From the NCBI RefSeq assembly GCF_030463535.1, contig NC_132896.1, forward strand, positions 22,611,709 through 22,675,708: 64,000 bases of DNA, written 5' to 3'. Positions 1 to 26,830 of the stretch are shown here, piece by piece. Made by a program: the position numbers and the translations under genes. Position 1 is the stretch's first letter. Every line of letters begins with the position of its first letter. The notes below the pieces were generated by a model. The model worked only from the letters and a program-made list of their open reading frames with translations, was not told the DNA's origin and searched no databases. Source of the DNA: Salminus brasiliensis. Lineage: Eukaryota > Chordata > Actinopteri > Characiformes > Bryconidae.

Positions 1-670
1 GAAGAACTGCTATAAACTGTATATCACATGCTATCGAGGTATGTGGATACTTAAAGACATGAGCACAATAAAGAACATAGACATTAAAATACTAGTCAGA
101 CAGTATAGGTTTTTGGATTCTCTCTCTCTCTTGCTTCTTGTTGCTATTCTATTTTACTGATGTTCCAGATCCCTTCCTCTGCACAGAGAAACAATGCTCA
201 GTAGTCTTTGGTAACAATGAAAAGTCTGTATGCCTGTGTGTACCTTTTGAAACCAGTTTTCTTTATACATGCTGTTGCATGCTGATGTAACATGGCTTTA
301 TATGAATATTTTTATTCTACCATTAAATTGTTTTGTCTTTAATGTCTACCTACATGAACATGTGTGTTTTTAATTGTTTATATTACAACAGTGTATGAAT
401 TACAGTTACCACTTTATTAAAAAGCATTACAAGCTTTACTGTGAATTTGAATAAATACAGTAAAATACTGGCAGCAGGATTTCCAGCTGTTTACCATACT
501 TTTTACAGTCTCTATAATATATTCTGAATTAAAGTTTCTTATCGTTGTAATAAAATACAATTTATAATTAAACTGAATAAACACAAACACAAATTTAAAA
601 CAATCAAGTACATTATTTATTAAATTAAATGACAACAAAATCACAACTTCAGAGTAGATACACTGTGAGT
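1..670. other. Intergenic sequence, no gene recognised
   Basis: AT-rich sequence with a short TC repeat near 121-132. The short open frames lack splice sites or protein-like composition, so I see nothing that supports a gene here. Confidence 0.5.
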
Positions 671-673
671 TTT

Positions 674-1275
674 CTAAACAATCAGGCCATCAGTTTGGGT
701 ACAAAAGTAGAAATAAAGGAGGACTTGTTTTTCTTGTAGAGGCCAGTGAAATTCAACTAAAATTTTAACAATTTGTACAAAATACAGTATGTGCACACAT
801 ACATCCAGTGAGTGCATAACATGCTTGCCTAAATGAAGTTCTACTGAAAGTCCATGAGATTTTTTTAGGAGCGTGGAGACTTGAGGAATGACGAAATGTG
901 AGGATGTGAAAGATTCCTTGTTGAGTTTAGCCGTCTTCTTTGAGACCACCTTGAGCTGGCTAGTCTTTGAACCCCTCTCTGGGTTTATCCCAATGAAGCA
1001 CCTGGAGACATATATAAATAAATATACAATAGCAATCAGTTGGTGAGTGATTTAGGAAATAAGGCACGCACAAGAACAAAAAAAACAGTGTCTTACCTCT
1101 GAATGAACTCCAAAGTACAAGAGGCCTCCTCCTGATACTGCTAATTGAACACGTAGTACTTTGCAAACAAATTTGCAAGCCCAAGAATGTAGGTAGGATG
1201 CCCGTGCAAATGACCAGCTCTGTTCCTTGTATAAGAAAACATTGTTTAAAGGAAAAAGGACACACTTTGTCATTA
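674..1275 (-). pseudogene. Possible 3' exons of the SAMD3-like decayed locus
   Basis: On the minus strand an open stretch near 1095-1273 ends at a good donor (GAG|GTAAGA near 1095), and a second open stretch near 674-949 follows a plausible acceptor. They lie downstream of the SAMD3-like exons at 2107-2877 and could be the last exons of that locus. I do not recognise the translated sequence, so the link rests on position and splice-like sites only. They could equally be chance open frames between repeats. Confidence 0.2.
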
Positions 1276-1856
1276 ATGCAAAGTATCAGCACTCATTTTC
1301 GATTTATTCTGCTAAACAGTGAGTAAGTGTCTGTGAGTAAGTGTGAGCGAACGAGTGCAAGTGCAAGTGTTATGATGATGCTTAAAGCTTGCTGTTTATT
1401 AGTCACTAATCATGTGATTATGATACTAATAACATGGGTGTCTCAGAGAAGACGACAGGTGAGGAGCCTGATTTTGGAATCTGTACCTGAGGTTTCCTGA
1501 AGGGCTAATGCAAGGGCACTCTACTGACTTCAAGGACACAAAGTCATGACACCCTCTTTTTGCAGAGTTACGTGCTCTAAATATATCTGGTTCTCCACCA
1601 CAGGTGAGCATCTCAGCAAGGCCACATAGTCAGACACAAATTCGAGAGATTCTGAGGTCCGTACCACTGATTCCCTGAAGGCTAAGTGATCCTGGGCTCG
1701 ATGGAGAGGACCTGAATTTTTGAAGTTGGATTTTTTTTCTTTTTTTAAAGTTGCTTGTTAAAGTATTCCCTTTTCTGTGGTTTTATTTAAGACATAATCA
1801 GCAGTTAGTCTATGTCTATTTAACTAACATCTAACTGTCGAAATATGAAGTTGTGC

Positions 1857-2108
1857 AATGTGAGTGTGAGAGTGTGAATGAGTAAATCAAAGAGAGTGTG
1901 AGTGAGTGCAAGTGTGAGGGTGACAGCAAGTGAGTGCAAATGAGTTTGTGAGCGAGTGTGAGTAAAAATTAATCAGTGTGAGTGTGAGTAAGTGAGTGTG
2001 AGTGAGTGAGGGAGGGAATGTGAGAGTCAGGGTAAGGGAGAGTAAGTGTAAATGGGAGTAAGAGTGATAGTAAGATAAGTGAATGAGTATGAGTGAGTAA
2101 AAGCAAGT
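1857..2108. repeat. Degenerate GTGA-rich minisatellite
   Basis: A purine-rich, imperfect tandem array built from GTGAGT, GAGT and AAGT units runs for about 250 bp. A shorter stretch of the same kind lies near 1318-1368. It sits in what looks like an intron of the SAMD3-like decayed locus. The unit resembles the consensus splice donor, so it generates many GTGAGT strings that could mislead gene finders. Confidence 0.8.
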
Positions 2109-2877
2109 GTATACTTACCAAGAAGTATCGGATGAGGACTTGCAGGGTCCTCAACTCTCTCATCTGCTGCAGTGGCACTCACCTGAAGAAAACAAAAAGA
2201 TTCATACCCTTAGTATAACACTGAGATTAAACATAAATTATAACAAAAGAAAACAAAAGATAACTCACATCTGCATGAAACAAAGCTCGTAACACATTAA
2301 TGTCAGTGGGCATGTGAAAATGGCAGAGGATACACATCTGATTGAAAAGGTAAGGCCACTGGACCCATAAGTCTGCATTTAAATGCTGACACAGAAGACA
2401 GAATGTAGTTTCCATTACATTTTTCACTTCAGCTTTCTCTACTCCACCCATACCCTCCTAACTATAAATCTCCTGTAATCTTTGACATAAACTATTAGGA
2501 TACTGCCTAATAATGTTTCTAGAGACAGTGAGACGCTGGGCTCGTGTAAGGCACAGCTCAAACTTGCGCATCTCATCTACAAGAATCTGATGGCGTTCTG
2601 GAGGTTTAGGTCTCTCTAGGATTTCTGGCGGCATTCTCTCCCACGGGACTTGAAAGCTCTCAGGCCATGTCTTTATAAAGTGTAATGGACCTCTAGTGTT
2701 TGGGCTGCTGTTGTCTCTCCCTGAAAGTAATGATGTGGAGGGTGAGCTTGACTGTTCAGATCCGCTGGAAAGAGAAGAATCTAAATGTAGTGATGCACTA
2801 AAACATGCTGTTGGGCTGGAGAGTGGTGAATGGCTTCTGTGACCGTCTCTGTCTCTAAAAAGCAACAGAATTAACAA
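2107..2877 (-). pseudogene. SAMD3-like family fragment with in-frame stop
   Basis: The translated minus strand reads a serine-rich stretch, then FKTWPESFQVPWERMPPE-like sequence (here starting HFIKTWPESF), then QYPNSLCQRLQEIYS. It continues in the same frame with GMGGVEKAEVKNVMETTF and WPYLF. These are landmarks I know from a multicopy teleost family often labelled sterile-alpha-motif-domain-3-like. A TAG at 2460-2458 separates the two halves, where family members usually have a glutamine in IYSQEGM; CAG to TAG is one transition. A donor lies near 2270 (GAT|GTGAGT), and a further short exon near 2112-2165 ends before GTAAGT. The region between NSL and RLQEI looks shortened relative to the family. 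Retained introns point to an unprocessed pseudogene. Function of the family is not established. Confidence 0.6.
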
Positions 2878-2930
2878 AGTTAGTCAAAATGTAACATTTG
2901 TTATATTAGACATATTCAAAGCAATTAGAC

Positions 2931-3636
2931 TGTGATAGGGTCAGAGGTCTGACCCATCACCAGTACTATAAAAGGGTACCAACTGTGGTGTTGTGTAAGG
3001 TTGTGTGTGGGGAAAAATGACTTAGAGGTTGTTCTTGTCCTCAGGGGAATGCAGCCGCCTTCCAGGGCTTCCCTTGTGCTGGCTGTTAAAGCCCACAGCT
3101 GTATGTAGAAGGGGGGGAGGTGGGGTCCACCGAACCTATAAGAAAAAGACAAACGGGTTAAGTTTACTTATGCAAATGCATGTGTATATAGCCTCAGTAA
3201 CTACATTGCATGTCATTAGGTGCATGTTATGTCTTTTGTACGCCTAGGAGTTTGTAAACATTTGTCCTAGGTAACACCGCGCTAGCCCGAGTGGTATGGC
3301 GACTTTGTTTACAGGGGAGACTAGTTTTGGGGGAGAGTGTCAAAGCTAAGGGAAAAGGGAGTGGTGTCCATGCAGCTTTGCAGCCGGAGACACTCTGGTC
3401 GAAGAATAGGCCAGAACATCAGGAGGACGACCCGGCGGCCTGCTAGGTCCTTTTAAACTGTGTTGCAGTTTCATTTGTTTTTATCAGTTTTCCTTTCATG
3501 TTTCACATGTTTGTGTGTTACAATAAAAATCCATGTGCACAAGGTCAACCTTCAAAGTCAGCCTGATCTTTTCGAGGGGAACCCAGTCCTCAAAGGAAAA
3601 ACGCTACTGTGAGTTCTAGCTCCACACCACTCAACA
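2931..3636 (+). mobile_element. Candidate solo LTR
   Basis: The block begins with TGTGATAGGG, has TATA-like motifs (ACTATAAAAGG near 2966 and GTATATAG near 3184) and an AATAAA near 3521. It has GC-rich internal sequence unlike its AT-rich flanks. This arrangement suggests a solo LTR inserted in an intron of the decayed SAMD3-like locus. The right border is unclear, and only a weak AGAC-like duplication can be proposed. It could instead be part of another dispersed repeat. Confidence 0.3.
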
Positions 3637-3891
3637 TTCCCACACAGACGCTGTTCATAAATGAAGTCACAACCCAGTGGATCTCAGTCCCACCCACACC
3701 CATCTCAACTCAAACAGCTTGTTAATGTGCTAATTAGTTAAACTATTTGTGGTGCAAGCATGCAGTGCTGGTTCTTTGCAAGTATATAAGTATCTATGTA
3801 AACCTACATACAACACATTCTCCATCAATCAGAAGAACTGTTTCACCATGCACAGAATAACCCCTGAAAAAACATCTTTCAAGAGTGTACT

Positions 3892-4140
3892 CTAGAACAG
3901 AACTGAAGCCCATTGGTCTACCCCAATTATATACTTGAGGTTTACATTACCCAATTTGAAGGCCTTCAGTAGTTTCTTACATTGAATTACTTGCAAGACT
4001 TGCAAGATATCTTCTTGTCGTACATATTGTAAGTTTTCTTTACTTTCTACTCCAAATTTCTGGAGTATGGGGATTAGATGTGCACAGATGGGATGGTGAA
4101 AAATTAGTAATTGGATGCCCCACACTGTGTAGTCAGGCAA
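3892..4140 (-). pseudogene. SAM-like domain exon of the decayed locus
   Basis: The minus-strand translation contains FGVESKENLQYVRQEDIL followed by QVIQCKKLLKAFK. This fits the helix pattern of a sterile alpha motif (x-Gv-s-x-x-dL-x-x-v-x-x-eDL, then the closing QxxKLL helix). It is preceded by TVWGIQLLIFHHP, which resembles the end of the transposase-like part of the same teleost family. No clean splice sites or continuous frame join it to its neighbours, so I read it as part of a decayed locus. A SAM domain would mediate protein or RNA binding in a working copy. Confidence 0.45.
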
Positions 4141-4285
4141 GGGATTGCAATCCAGTAGATTCCTAGTTCCAAGTTAACCCAACATGTTTTCTTTAGTGGT
4201 TTAAGGATATAAGCACCCATGTCAGGAAGGAGCAGAGCCTGATGCTCCGCTGTAAAATGTAAATCTACTGCTATTAGCTACAGCC

Positions 4286-5753
4286 CTAATGAATGAGAAT
4301 TACTTTGATTTCTCCACTACAAGGCCTTAATCTTGATCCCCAATCAAAATATACATGTGCTTCTTGTATTTTGTGCCCCTTACTGTAACTTTTACATCTC
4401 AGTGTTGAAAGACTCAAATTTGCTTTTGTCATCATGAAAGTAACCGAGCTCATTAAACATGGAGTCAAATTTGACACCACCACTGGAACTTAAAGCTTCA
4501 GTACTCAGAGACTGGACGTGATCTCTATCACTGCACTGTTCGCTTGCTACCTTTGAAGAGGATCTGCTTTAAATGCTGCCCTGTCAATGGTACAATATCT
4601 ACAAAAGTACTCACTCTTACTAAAGTTCTTTATGAATCCTCCTATATTATGCATACCCAAATTATCCCCTACAATGGAACAAAGTGTTACCATGCAAACC
4701 TGTCCATCAGGAAACAAGACGCCACTCACCTCTAGATATTTCAGATCTTTTATCAGTGGACCCAGGACTTTCTCTTTGCTGCTTGAAATCCTGCTCTCTG
4801 CAAAGTAAAACAAGCTGCAGTTGGTCAATGCTTGATCTATGGTGCGGTACAATGTCTGCAAGAGTAGCATACACACACAATATTTTGTGTTTCTTCTTTC
4901 CAGATCCCACAGGGTTGGCTACTTCTAAGGTGTCCTGATATAGGATCAATCCAAATGAAGCCTCTGCCTGACAAAAGCACATTTTCTGACATATTTCTAC
5001 CATCCCAAACATCCTGAAAGATATCTTTACCTTGGAATGATGTATGCGCTAGTTTTTGATATTCCCTAACTAAGTAAATCTGGAAGAGACCTAATCGTTT
5101 CTTTGATTGGAACATACTGTGTAAAACATTCTTTGTCTGCCACATTTTGCCCCAGACAAACTGGAACTGGCTCAATCAATGACCGCACTTATGTCAGCTT
5201 TATGAACCCCACGTGTAGCCAACTTCTCTTTCAGTCTGAAAAATAAATGTGACTGGCTAATGTCATGTATTTCTAGCAGATGTTCAACAATTGTTTGTAT
5301 AGCAGTGGAAGGAAGCAGACATTTGGCCTGCAGTTTTAGATAAAAAGAACAGAGCTTCATCAATGATTTCCAGGAAGAGGAAGGAGAAGAAGCACCTATC
5401 AGCATAACGGACTGCTCTGCTACAAAAGAGCAGTCAGGATTTGCAATGGAGTCAACACGATTTTGTTCACTACAGTCTTTGTGCTTCCTAGATATGTGAG
5501 CAGAAAAGGTAGACACAACTGCAAGCTTTCTGTCGCACTTTCTAAATGGACATGACACTTCTTTCCCCTCCCTAACGTGTGTTTTCAAATGAGCAAAAAA
5601 GCTTTTCACACCTGATATCACATAAATCAACATGTCTAATATGGCAAACGGCCTAGACGTAATGGCAGCTTCATATCCACAAACCTGGCAAATAATTTCT
5701 AAATTAGGACCTTGTATATACAAAAGAAGACCATAAGAACACTTTATAAACAA
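4286..5753 (-). pseudogene. C2H2 zinc-finger plus transposase-like gene, frameshifted
   Basis: From 5710 downwards the minus strand encodes CQVCGY, an HLKTH stretch, and a C2H2 finger CPFRKC-X12-HISRKH. A block starting SFYLKLQAKCLLPSTAI follows. Further down are the landmarks LILYQDTLEVANPVGSG, VLLCREQDF, KVLGPLIKDLKYLEVSGV and SIVGDNLGMHNIGGF. I know this order from a multicopy teleost family of uncharacterised, probably transposon-derived proteins. The reading frame breaks repeatedly: near 5172 (single-base shift), an in-frame TAG near 5060, and again near 4790. Below 4547 only scattered matching words remain. An AG acceptor exists at 5712-5711. This is a degraded copy, not a working gene. 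Its relation to the SAM and SAMD3-like parts downstream is inferred from order and orientation. Confidence 0.6.
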
Positions 5754-5779
5754 AACACAAGAACAATCTTTAGACTACT

Positions 5780-6430
5780 ATTGGTTATATACAAGTTGTG
5801 TCACTATTAGCGGCAATTAATTGTGGGAGTTGGCTATAGCACACGTTACCAAAATTAGCTAGCTAACTAGCTAGCTTAGTTAAGCTAAATCATATGATCA
5901 ACTTATTCTACTTGTGCGATTTCGAGAAGATATTCGCTCTGTCAATGATTAATGAGGGGACCAGGGACTTTCAAAGTAATAAGACATATCAGACCGACAC
6001 TGAAAAACGCTGTGAGAAAGTACTGTATTATGCCAAAATTTTGACTTAGTAGCTAGCTATATTATCAGGATTATCATTAGATAGCTAGCTAGCTAGCCAA
6101 TTCAAATTCAAATTCCACTATCAAGCTGATAACATTCAGTTCGATTCAGTCAACATATACGTTCATAGCTAGCTAGCTAATGTTTGTGATTTTTCTACTT
6201 ATCAGGGACACTTTTAACAAGTATCAAAACAAAAGTTATTTAAGCTAACAATTATCTTCTTAATGATATCTTAACACCTGTTGGTTTGCATTACTAAATA
6301 AGCCTTAGCAAACCAACCACCTTCCCATTCAAAGCCAGCTAAAACTTGTGTAGTACTTGATTTCTTAGGTAGACATCTAATCTGTTAATAAGTCCGAAAT
6401 TCCCCACCCATCAACACAACAATTTAATTT
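5780..6430. repeat. AGCTAGCT-rich palindromic stretch
   Basis: Several runs of alternating GCTA/AGCT units occur (near 5855-5875, 6048-6058, 6080-6094 and 6164-6180) in otherwise unique AT-rich sequence. Each run is self-complementary. No gene or recognisable transposon end was seen. Confidence 0.5.
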
Positions 6431-6445
6431 ATTGAGGCATCTTAC

Positions 6446-6490
6446 CTGATCGACCATAAAATACTGAGGGCTTTCATAGACGAAGGACAT
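6446..6490 (-). CDS. Possible first coding exon of the decayed C2H2 locus
   Basis: The minus strand reads ATG then MSFVYESPQYFMVDQ and meets a good donor (CAG|GTAAGA, last exon base 6446), with CpG-containing sequence just upstream. That looks like a first coding exon. However, it ends in phase 0, while the next acceptor at 5711 needs one carried base to enter the zinc-finger frame. Either the junction is different or this is a coincidence. Confidence 0.25.
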
Positions 6491-6499
6491 CTGACCGTG

Positions 6500-7150
6500 G
6501 GCGAGGCTGAAGGCGGCTTTGAGAAAATACCGTTCAGTACCGTAACATGCTTTACTGGTGCCCTACGGCGTCAAAATACAGTAAACCGTGTAAAAGCGTT
6601 GTTATTCACAATATTACTTTATTTAACAAGTACGCATATTACTGTTGTAATTTGGCTGTTTTACAGTATTGTTTTAAAGCGTAGTGTTCACAAAAAATCC
6701 CTCGAACCTTATGCTTATCTTGGCATTTTTATGAATGCCCCACACTGCTGAAACCTCGTCATTAATGTGCTGGGATTTACTTCAGCCAGCACATGCATTT
6801 TGGAGAAAATGATGCTCTACGGTGATGCTAGCATCACCATGAACACAAATACACCACAATTTTAATTCTACACCTGTCAACCATCAATTTCCATATATCA
6901 TTGCTGTTGGAAAACAAATTCATACCTCTAAAAAAGCTTTTTCCAATGTACAGTCATACAATAACATTTGAATCAACACATTTGTTAATTTCTTAGGACA
7001 CATTCACAGTGTTAGGGCAACAACAAGATTTCCTTCCAACTACATTATCAAAAACATTATTATATTACTACTTTAACTCCACACTTTGTCCTGCATTTTG
7101 TGGAAATGGCAGTTACAAATCAAACTTTCTAGTCACTTTCAACAACATTT
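6500..7150. other. Intergenic, no gene recognised
   Basis: CpG-containing sequence near 6490-6600 may be promoter DNA for the minus-strand locus. The rest is AT-rich with only short open frames. Confidence 0.35.
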
Positions 7151-7157
7151 CAATGAA

Positions 7158-7245
7158 ACAAGGGCGTAGGTTTGATTTTGACATTGGTGGGGACATAAAA
7201 GGGGTCCACAGGTGGCCCCTTGGAGGCTGAGGCTTTTTGCATATA
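7158..7245 (+). repeat. Dispersed repeat copy (inverted mate near 35145-35240)
   Basis: The words GTAGGTTTGATTTTGACATT, GGGACATAAAA and GGAGGCTGAGGCTTTTTGC occur here. They occur again in reverse complement near 35145-35240 with scattered mismatches and a different central segment. It is an old interspersed repeat of unknown class. Confidence 0.65.
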
Positions 7246-7970
7246 TAATATTTTCCAATTTCATGTTCTGTAGCCTTTATTTCTAGATATAGCACCTAAC
7301 AGACTCATATAGGGAGTTTTTTTCAGTATGTTGACACACATAAATGCTCCAGATCAGCCAACTGTCAAATATTCTGCTTTAATAGAGGTGGTCACGTTTG
7401 CTGATGATCAAATAGAATTATGTGTATTTATCCTGGTGCATGTATTTTGTATTGATTTAATATATTTATGTAATCATCCCCACAGCATGATGCTGCCACT
7501 CCTGTACTTGTGTTCTCAGGCTTGCACGTTTCCATGTTTTTCTTCCAAATGCAACAATGGTCAATAGAGGGGGTCACTCATGCTGATGATTAAATAATCA
7601 TTTGATTAGCAGCACATGCTACTTGCTGCTACTTACCGTCTTAAATCCTATGGAAGCAGTAAGGATGTAATTCATTTTTCACACACTGCTTTTCAATTTT
7701 TGTTACATACAACATATGTTGTTACACAACATAATCGGATGTTTTTAATCTGTAGTTGTATTTTCCTAATTTTAGGGACCATATGTTTATTATATCCTGA
7801 AACATAAAACCATGAAAAGAGGCAGTATGACTGTTATATTTTGAATGTTGTTATGCAGAACAACCAGATCAACACCAGACACCTATTAGTTATCATGATT
7901 CTATCAGCATACCTGAGTAGAATGAAGGTATGATTAGGTGGTATGGTGACTTTTTTATGAATACTGTATG
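7246..7970. other. Intergenic, no gene recognised
   Basis: AT-rich sequence. Several short open frames occur on the plus strand, but none has recognisable protein motifs or flanking splice sites. Confidence 0.4.
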
Positions 7971-7974
7971 TGTT

Positions 7975-8205
7975 TTGTGACCAGGGGAGGATGGGTCCCC
8001 CTTGTGACTCCAAGGTTTCTTCCTTCAGCAGAGGGAGTTTTTCATTGGCACCGTCGCCTTTGGCTTGCTCACCGAGGGGGCAGGAGGTTATGTGGTTATG
8101 TTTAATGATTTTGATCTTTTGTCCTATTACTGGATTACTCTAAAGCTGCTATGAATGCTGGTGGTTTCATATTGAAATAAATTGTTCTAATTTGTTTATT
8201 AGGGC
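7975..8205 (+). repeat. Teleost dispersed repeat tail
   Basis: The phrase AAGGTTTCTTCCTTCAGC followed by GGGAGTTTTTCATTGGCACC, GTCGCC and TTTGGCTTGCTCA, ending in an AATAAA-containing AT-rich tail, is a pattern I know as very common in fish genomes. Its exact repeat class cannot be set from the sequence alone. Confidence 0.5.
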
Positions 8206-8479
8206 CCCTGTCAGTAACAGGCTCTTAGAATTGACCCAATTCCCCCAATGCACACAGCACTATTGCCTTTCAGCCTGTAAAATGTGTAAGTTTTAAGCTA
8301 ACATAAATTACTAAAGTAAAGCATTACACTTGTTTGTTTATAGGCCACTGTTTACTCAGTGTTTTTTTACTTATTAATATTAATATATAAGCTAGTTAGT
8401 GAAAAAAACTTTCTGTTGTGCTTTTTAGGCATGTACTGCCAGTGTGACTAGTTAAATGTTAATATTAAGAGTATTTTTC

Positions 8480-8998
8480 CTTTAAATTTAAATGGTTCCA
8501 TTAAGCCCAGAGGTGAGAGAATAAACTGCTTTAAGAGCTACTTCTGGATTTTTACAGTCATGACATTTAGACTGCATGGAGCCATGGCAACATTTCAAAG
8601 ACTTTTTGAGGCTCACCCAAAAACACACATCAGAGTGACTGCTGACAGGCTTCGACGGTAAGAGGCTCCTTCTATTAGCGGAAATCAAGGTTGGGCATCA
8701 GTAGTAAAAAGCAATGTTTTGCTAATAGTGCTACGGTTATATGATGTCTAAAGTGAAAAGCATATTAACCTGGACCACAACAGACAGGATGACATCCTGT
8801 AGCTTTAGAGATTCAGGAAGGATTACACTGCTTTCAGATACCTCTTTGTTGGAGACTTGCTTAGACATCATATACAACAAGGTCACACATTTAGTTCGAG
8901 CAATACTTATTAGATGTTTGTCGGCATGTTTGCTGTTACTCAACATGCAGAATGTATATATGTCACCAATGAAGCAATCATAATGATGCTAATGCAGT
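8480..8998. other. Unassigned sequence upstream of the OTU fragment
   Basis: Short open frames occur on both strands (plus 8741-8983, minus 8488-8688 and 8737-8946). The plus-strand translation has protein-like stretches but also stops. It may be an eroded upstream part of the OTU-bearing element at 9195, but I cannot recognise a domain. Confidence 0.25.
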
Positions 8999-9778
8999 TT
9001 GATGCTTATTTACTCAATGCTGTTTTTAACTCTCATGCATGAAATACACAGTGAGGATGCCAAACATTCAGGTAAAAGCTTGGTAGCTTACTATGCAAAC
9101 ACTGGGTCTCTCCTGAACCATATCACAATACTAGGTATGCCATTAGGAGCAGAAAGTGAGTCTTGTAAAATCACAGGCGTGGTAGTGACTAAAATTGCAG
9201 AACGCATCGTTTTTGACATCTCTCATGATCTGTCTTTGTTGGATGTCTCAATGTTGTGTAAGTGTAATTACAAACACTTGTGAACCTGTGTCAGTAGGTG
9301 AGCCTTGTGAAACACAAAGTATTACAGGTGATGGTAACTGCTTTTTCAGGACATTGGTGTTTGTGATTAGTAGAAGCGAAAATTTAACATACACATATGG
9401 AGAGAAATTACTCCAGGTACATGAATTGTCTTAGCCAGTATTTTTCTATTGCAAAATAGAATCTTTGTCGTGAATGAAAAGCAGGAACCTGGGATGTTTT
9501 TAACATATACTAGAAAAGGTGGCTAAAATATTAAGCATGCAACAGTTACAGTCAGGATGCAGGATATTACCGTCAACATTTCAGCTAGTCTTATTTTGAA
9601 GTGCATCATTAAGAATCCTTTCAAAATTCAAAAATGGAAAACTCAATATGAAAAACAAGGCTGGAAATGGTACCATAAAGATCAAACATATAGAGAATCT
9701 GTTGAACAGTCAGGCATGAACAAATACGTAAATAAAACAGAGAAGCTTACATACAAACGCGACATATCAAGCAGTTAG
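8999..9778 (+). pseudogene. OTU-type cysteine protease fragment
   Basis: The frame 9195-9434 contains SITGDGNCFFRTLVFVIS. This matches the catalytic signature of OTU deubiquitinases (D-G-N-C-F/L-F/Y-R; candidate catalytic Cys codon at 9339-9341). Only the N-terminal part of the domain is present: a stop follows 30 codons later and no catalytic His motif is visible downstream. In fishes such OTU segments often come from large, probably transposon-borne multicopy genes, so this is most likely a dead fragment. A preceding open frame (8999-9283) and a following one (9557-9778) may be remnants of the same element but are unrecognised. Confidence 0.5.
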
Positions 9779-9967
9779 GAAACAACATTTTTAAGAAACT
9801 TTGAGTTTTCAGAAAAAAATGCACAAGCAGAAGGATTGTAGTGACCGACCAGGGGTAAATTCTGAAAAGGTGGCCTGGTCTTAAGAATCATACTTTCTTT
9901 AGATTATGTAACTGGCCAGTGCTTGCACATTTTTATCATATTTTAAACTGTGTCCAATATGTGTGTT

Positions 9968-26315
<16,348 letters not shown>

Positions 26316-26449
26316 GATACCAATAACAACTGTATCCACGAAAACAAAAAACGTAAGGTTCAAGCTAGGCTAAAAAAGAATTTAGAGCGACCTCTGAATA
26401 GTAGCTACCATTAGTGACTCAACATAATATTCTGTCTCAGAATTAGTCG

Positions 26450-26830
26450 CCTAACCTACACACCAGTTTAGATCATTACACTAATATATTGCTGATTTAG
26501 TTCAGGCGCAGTATTGTGAACTTCCGCAGTTCGTACAAGCAACTGGAGCGCTATTTGTAAGCCAATCATAACAACAGACGTGTACGTTGCGGAAGTCGTC
26601 AAAAAAAATAACCAAGGCTGCGTCCAAAAACCCCAAAAGTTACTGCTTTTTCCTACCGATCCTCCTCTACCCCGTGACCCGGAAACTGATTGCCGCCTGT
26701 CCAAATACCGGAGGAGATGAAAATATACATTTCCCTCAAGGCGATTTTGGAGTGACATCTCTGCGTGCACGCCCAGAGACCACATGAAAATGGAGAAGGC
26801 AACACACGTCATAAATGTACATATTAACTA
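26450..26830 (-). promoter_or_regulatory. sil1: Probable SIL1 promoter region
   Basis: This is the only CpG-enriched stretch near the SIL1 start. It carries GCGGAAGT (near 26590) and CCGGAA (near 26678), which fit ETS-type sites common in housekeeping promoters. A 5' untranslated exon may lie here. The open frames crossing it on both strands lack recognisable protein sequence. The promoter role is inferred from position and composition. Confidence 0.45.

Noticed and set aside
6446-6490. Confident first exon for the C2H2 locus
   Set aside because: The donor is good, but its phase does not match the next acceptor, so it is kept only as a low-confidence candidate.
26316-26363. Upstream extension of SIL1 exon 1 to a start at 26363
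   Set aside because: That codon is TTG; the first in-frame ATG is at 26315, and the total length from there fits the family.
26468-26812. 114-codon minus-strand frame upstream of SIL1
   Set aside because: It overlaps the CpG-rich promoter region, has no family resemblance and is not in phase with exon 1.
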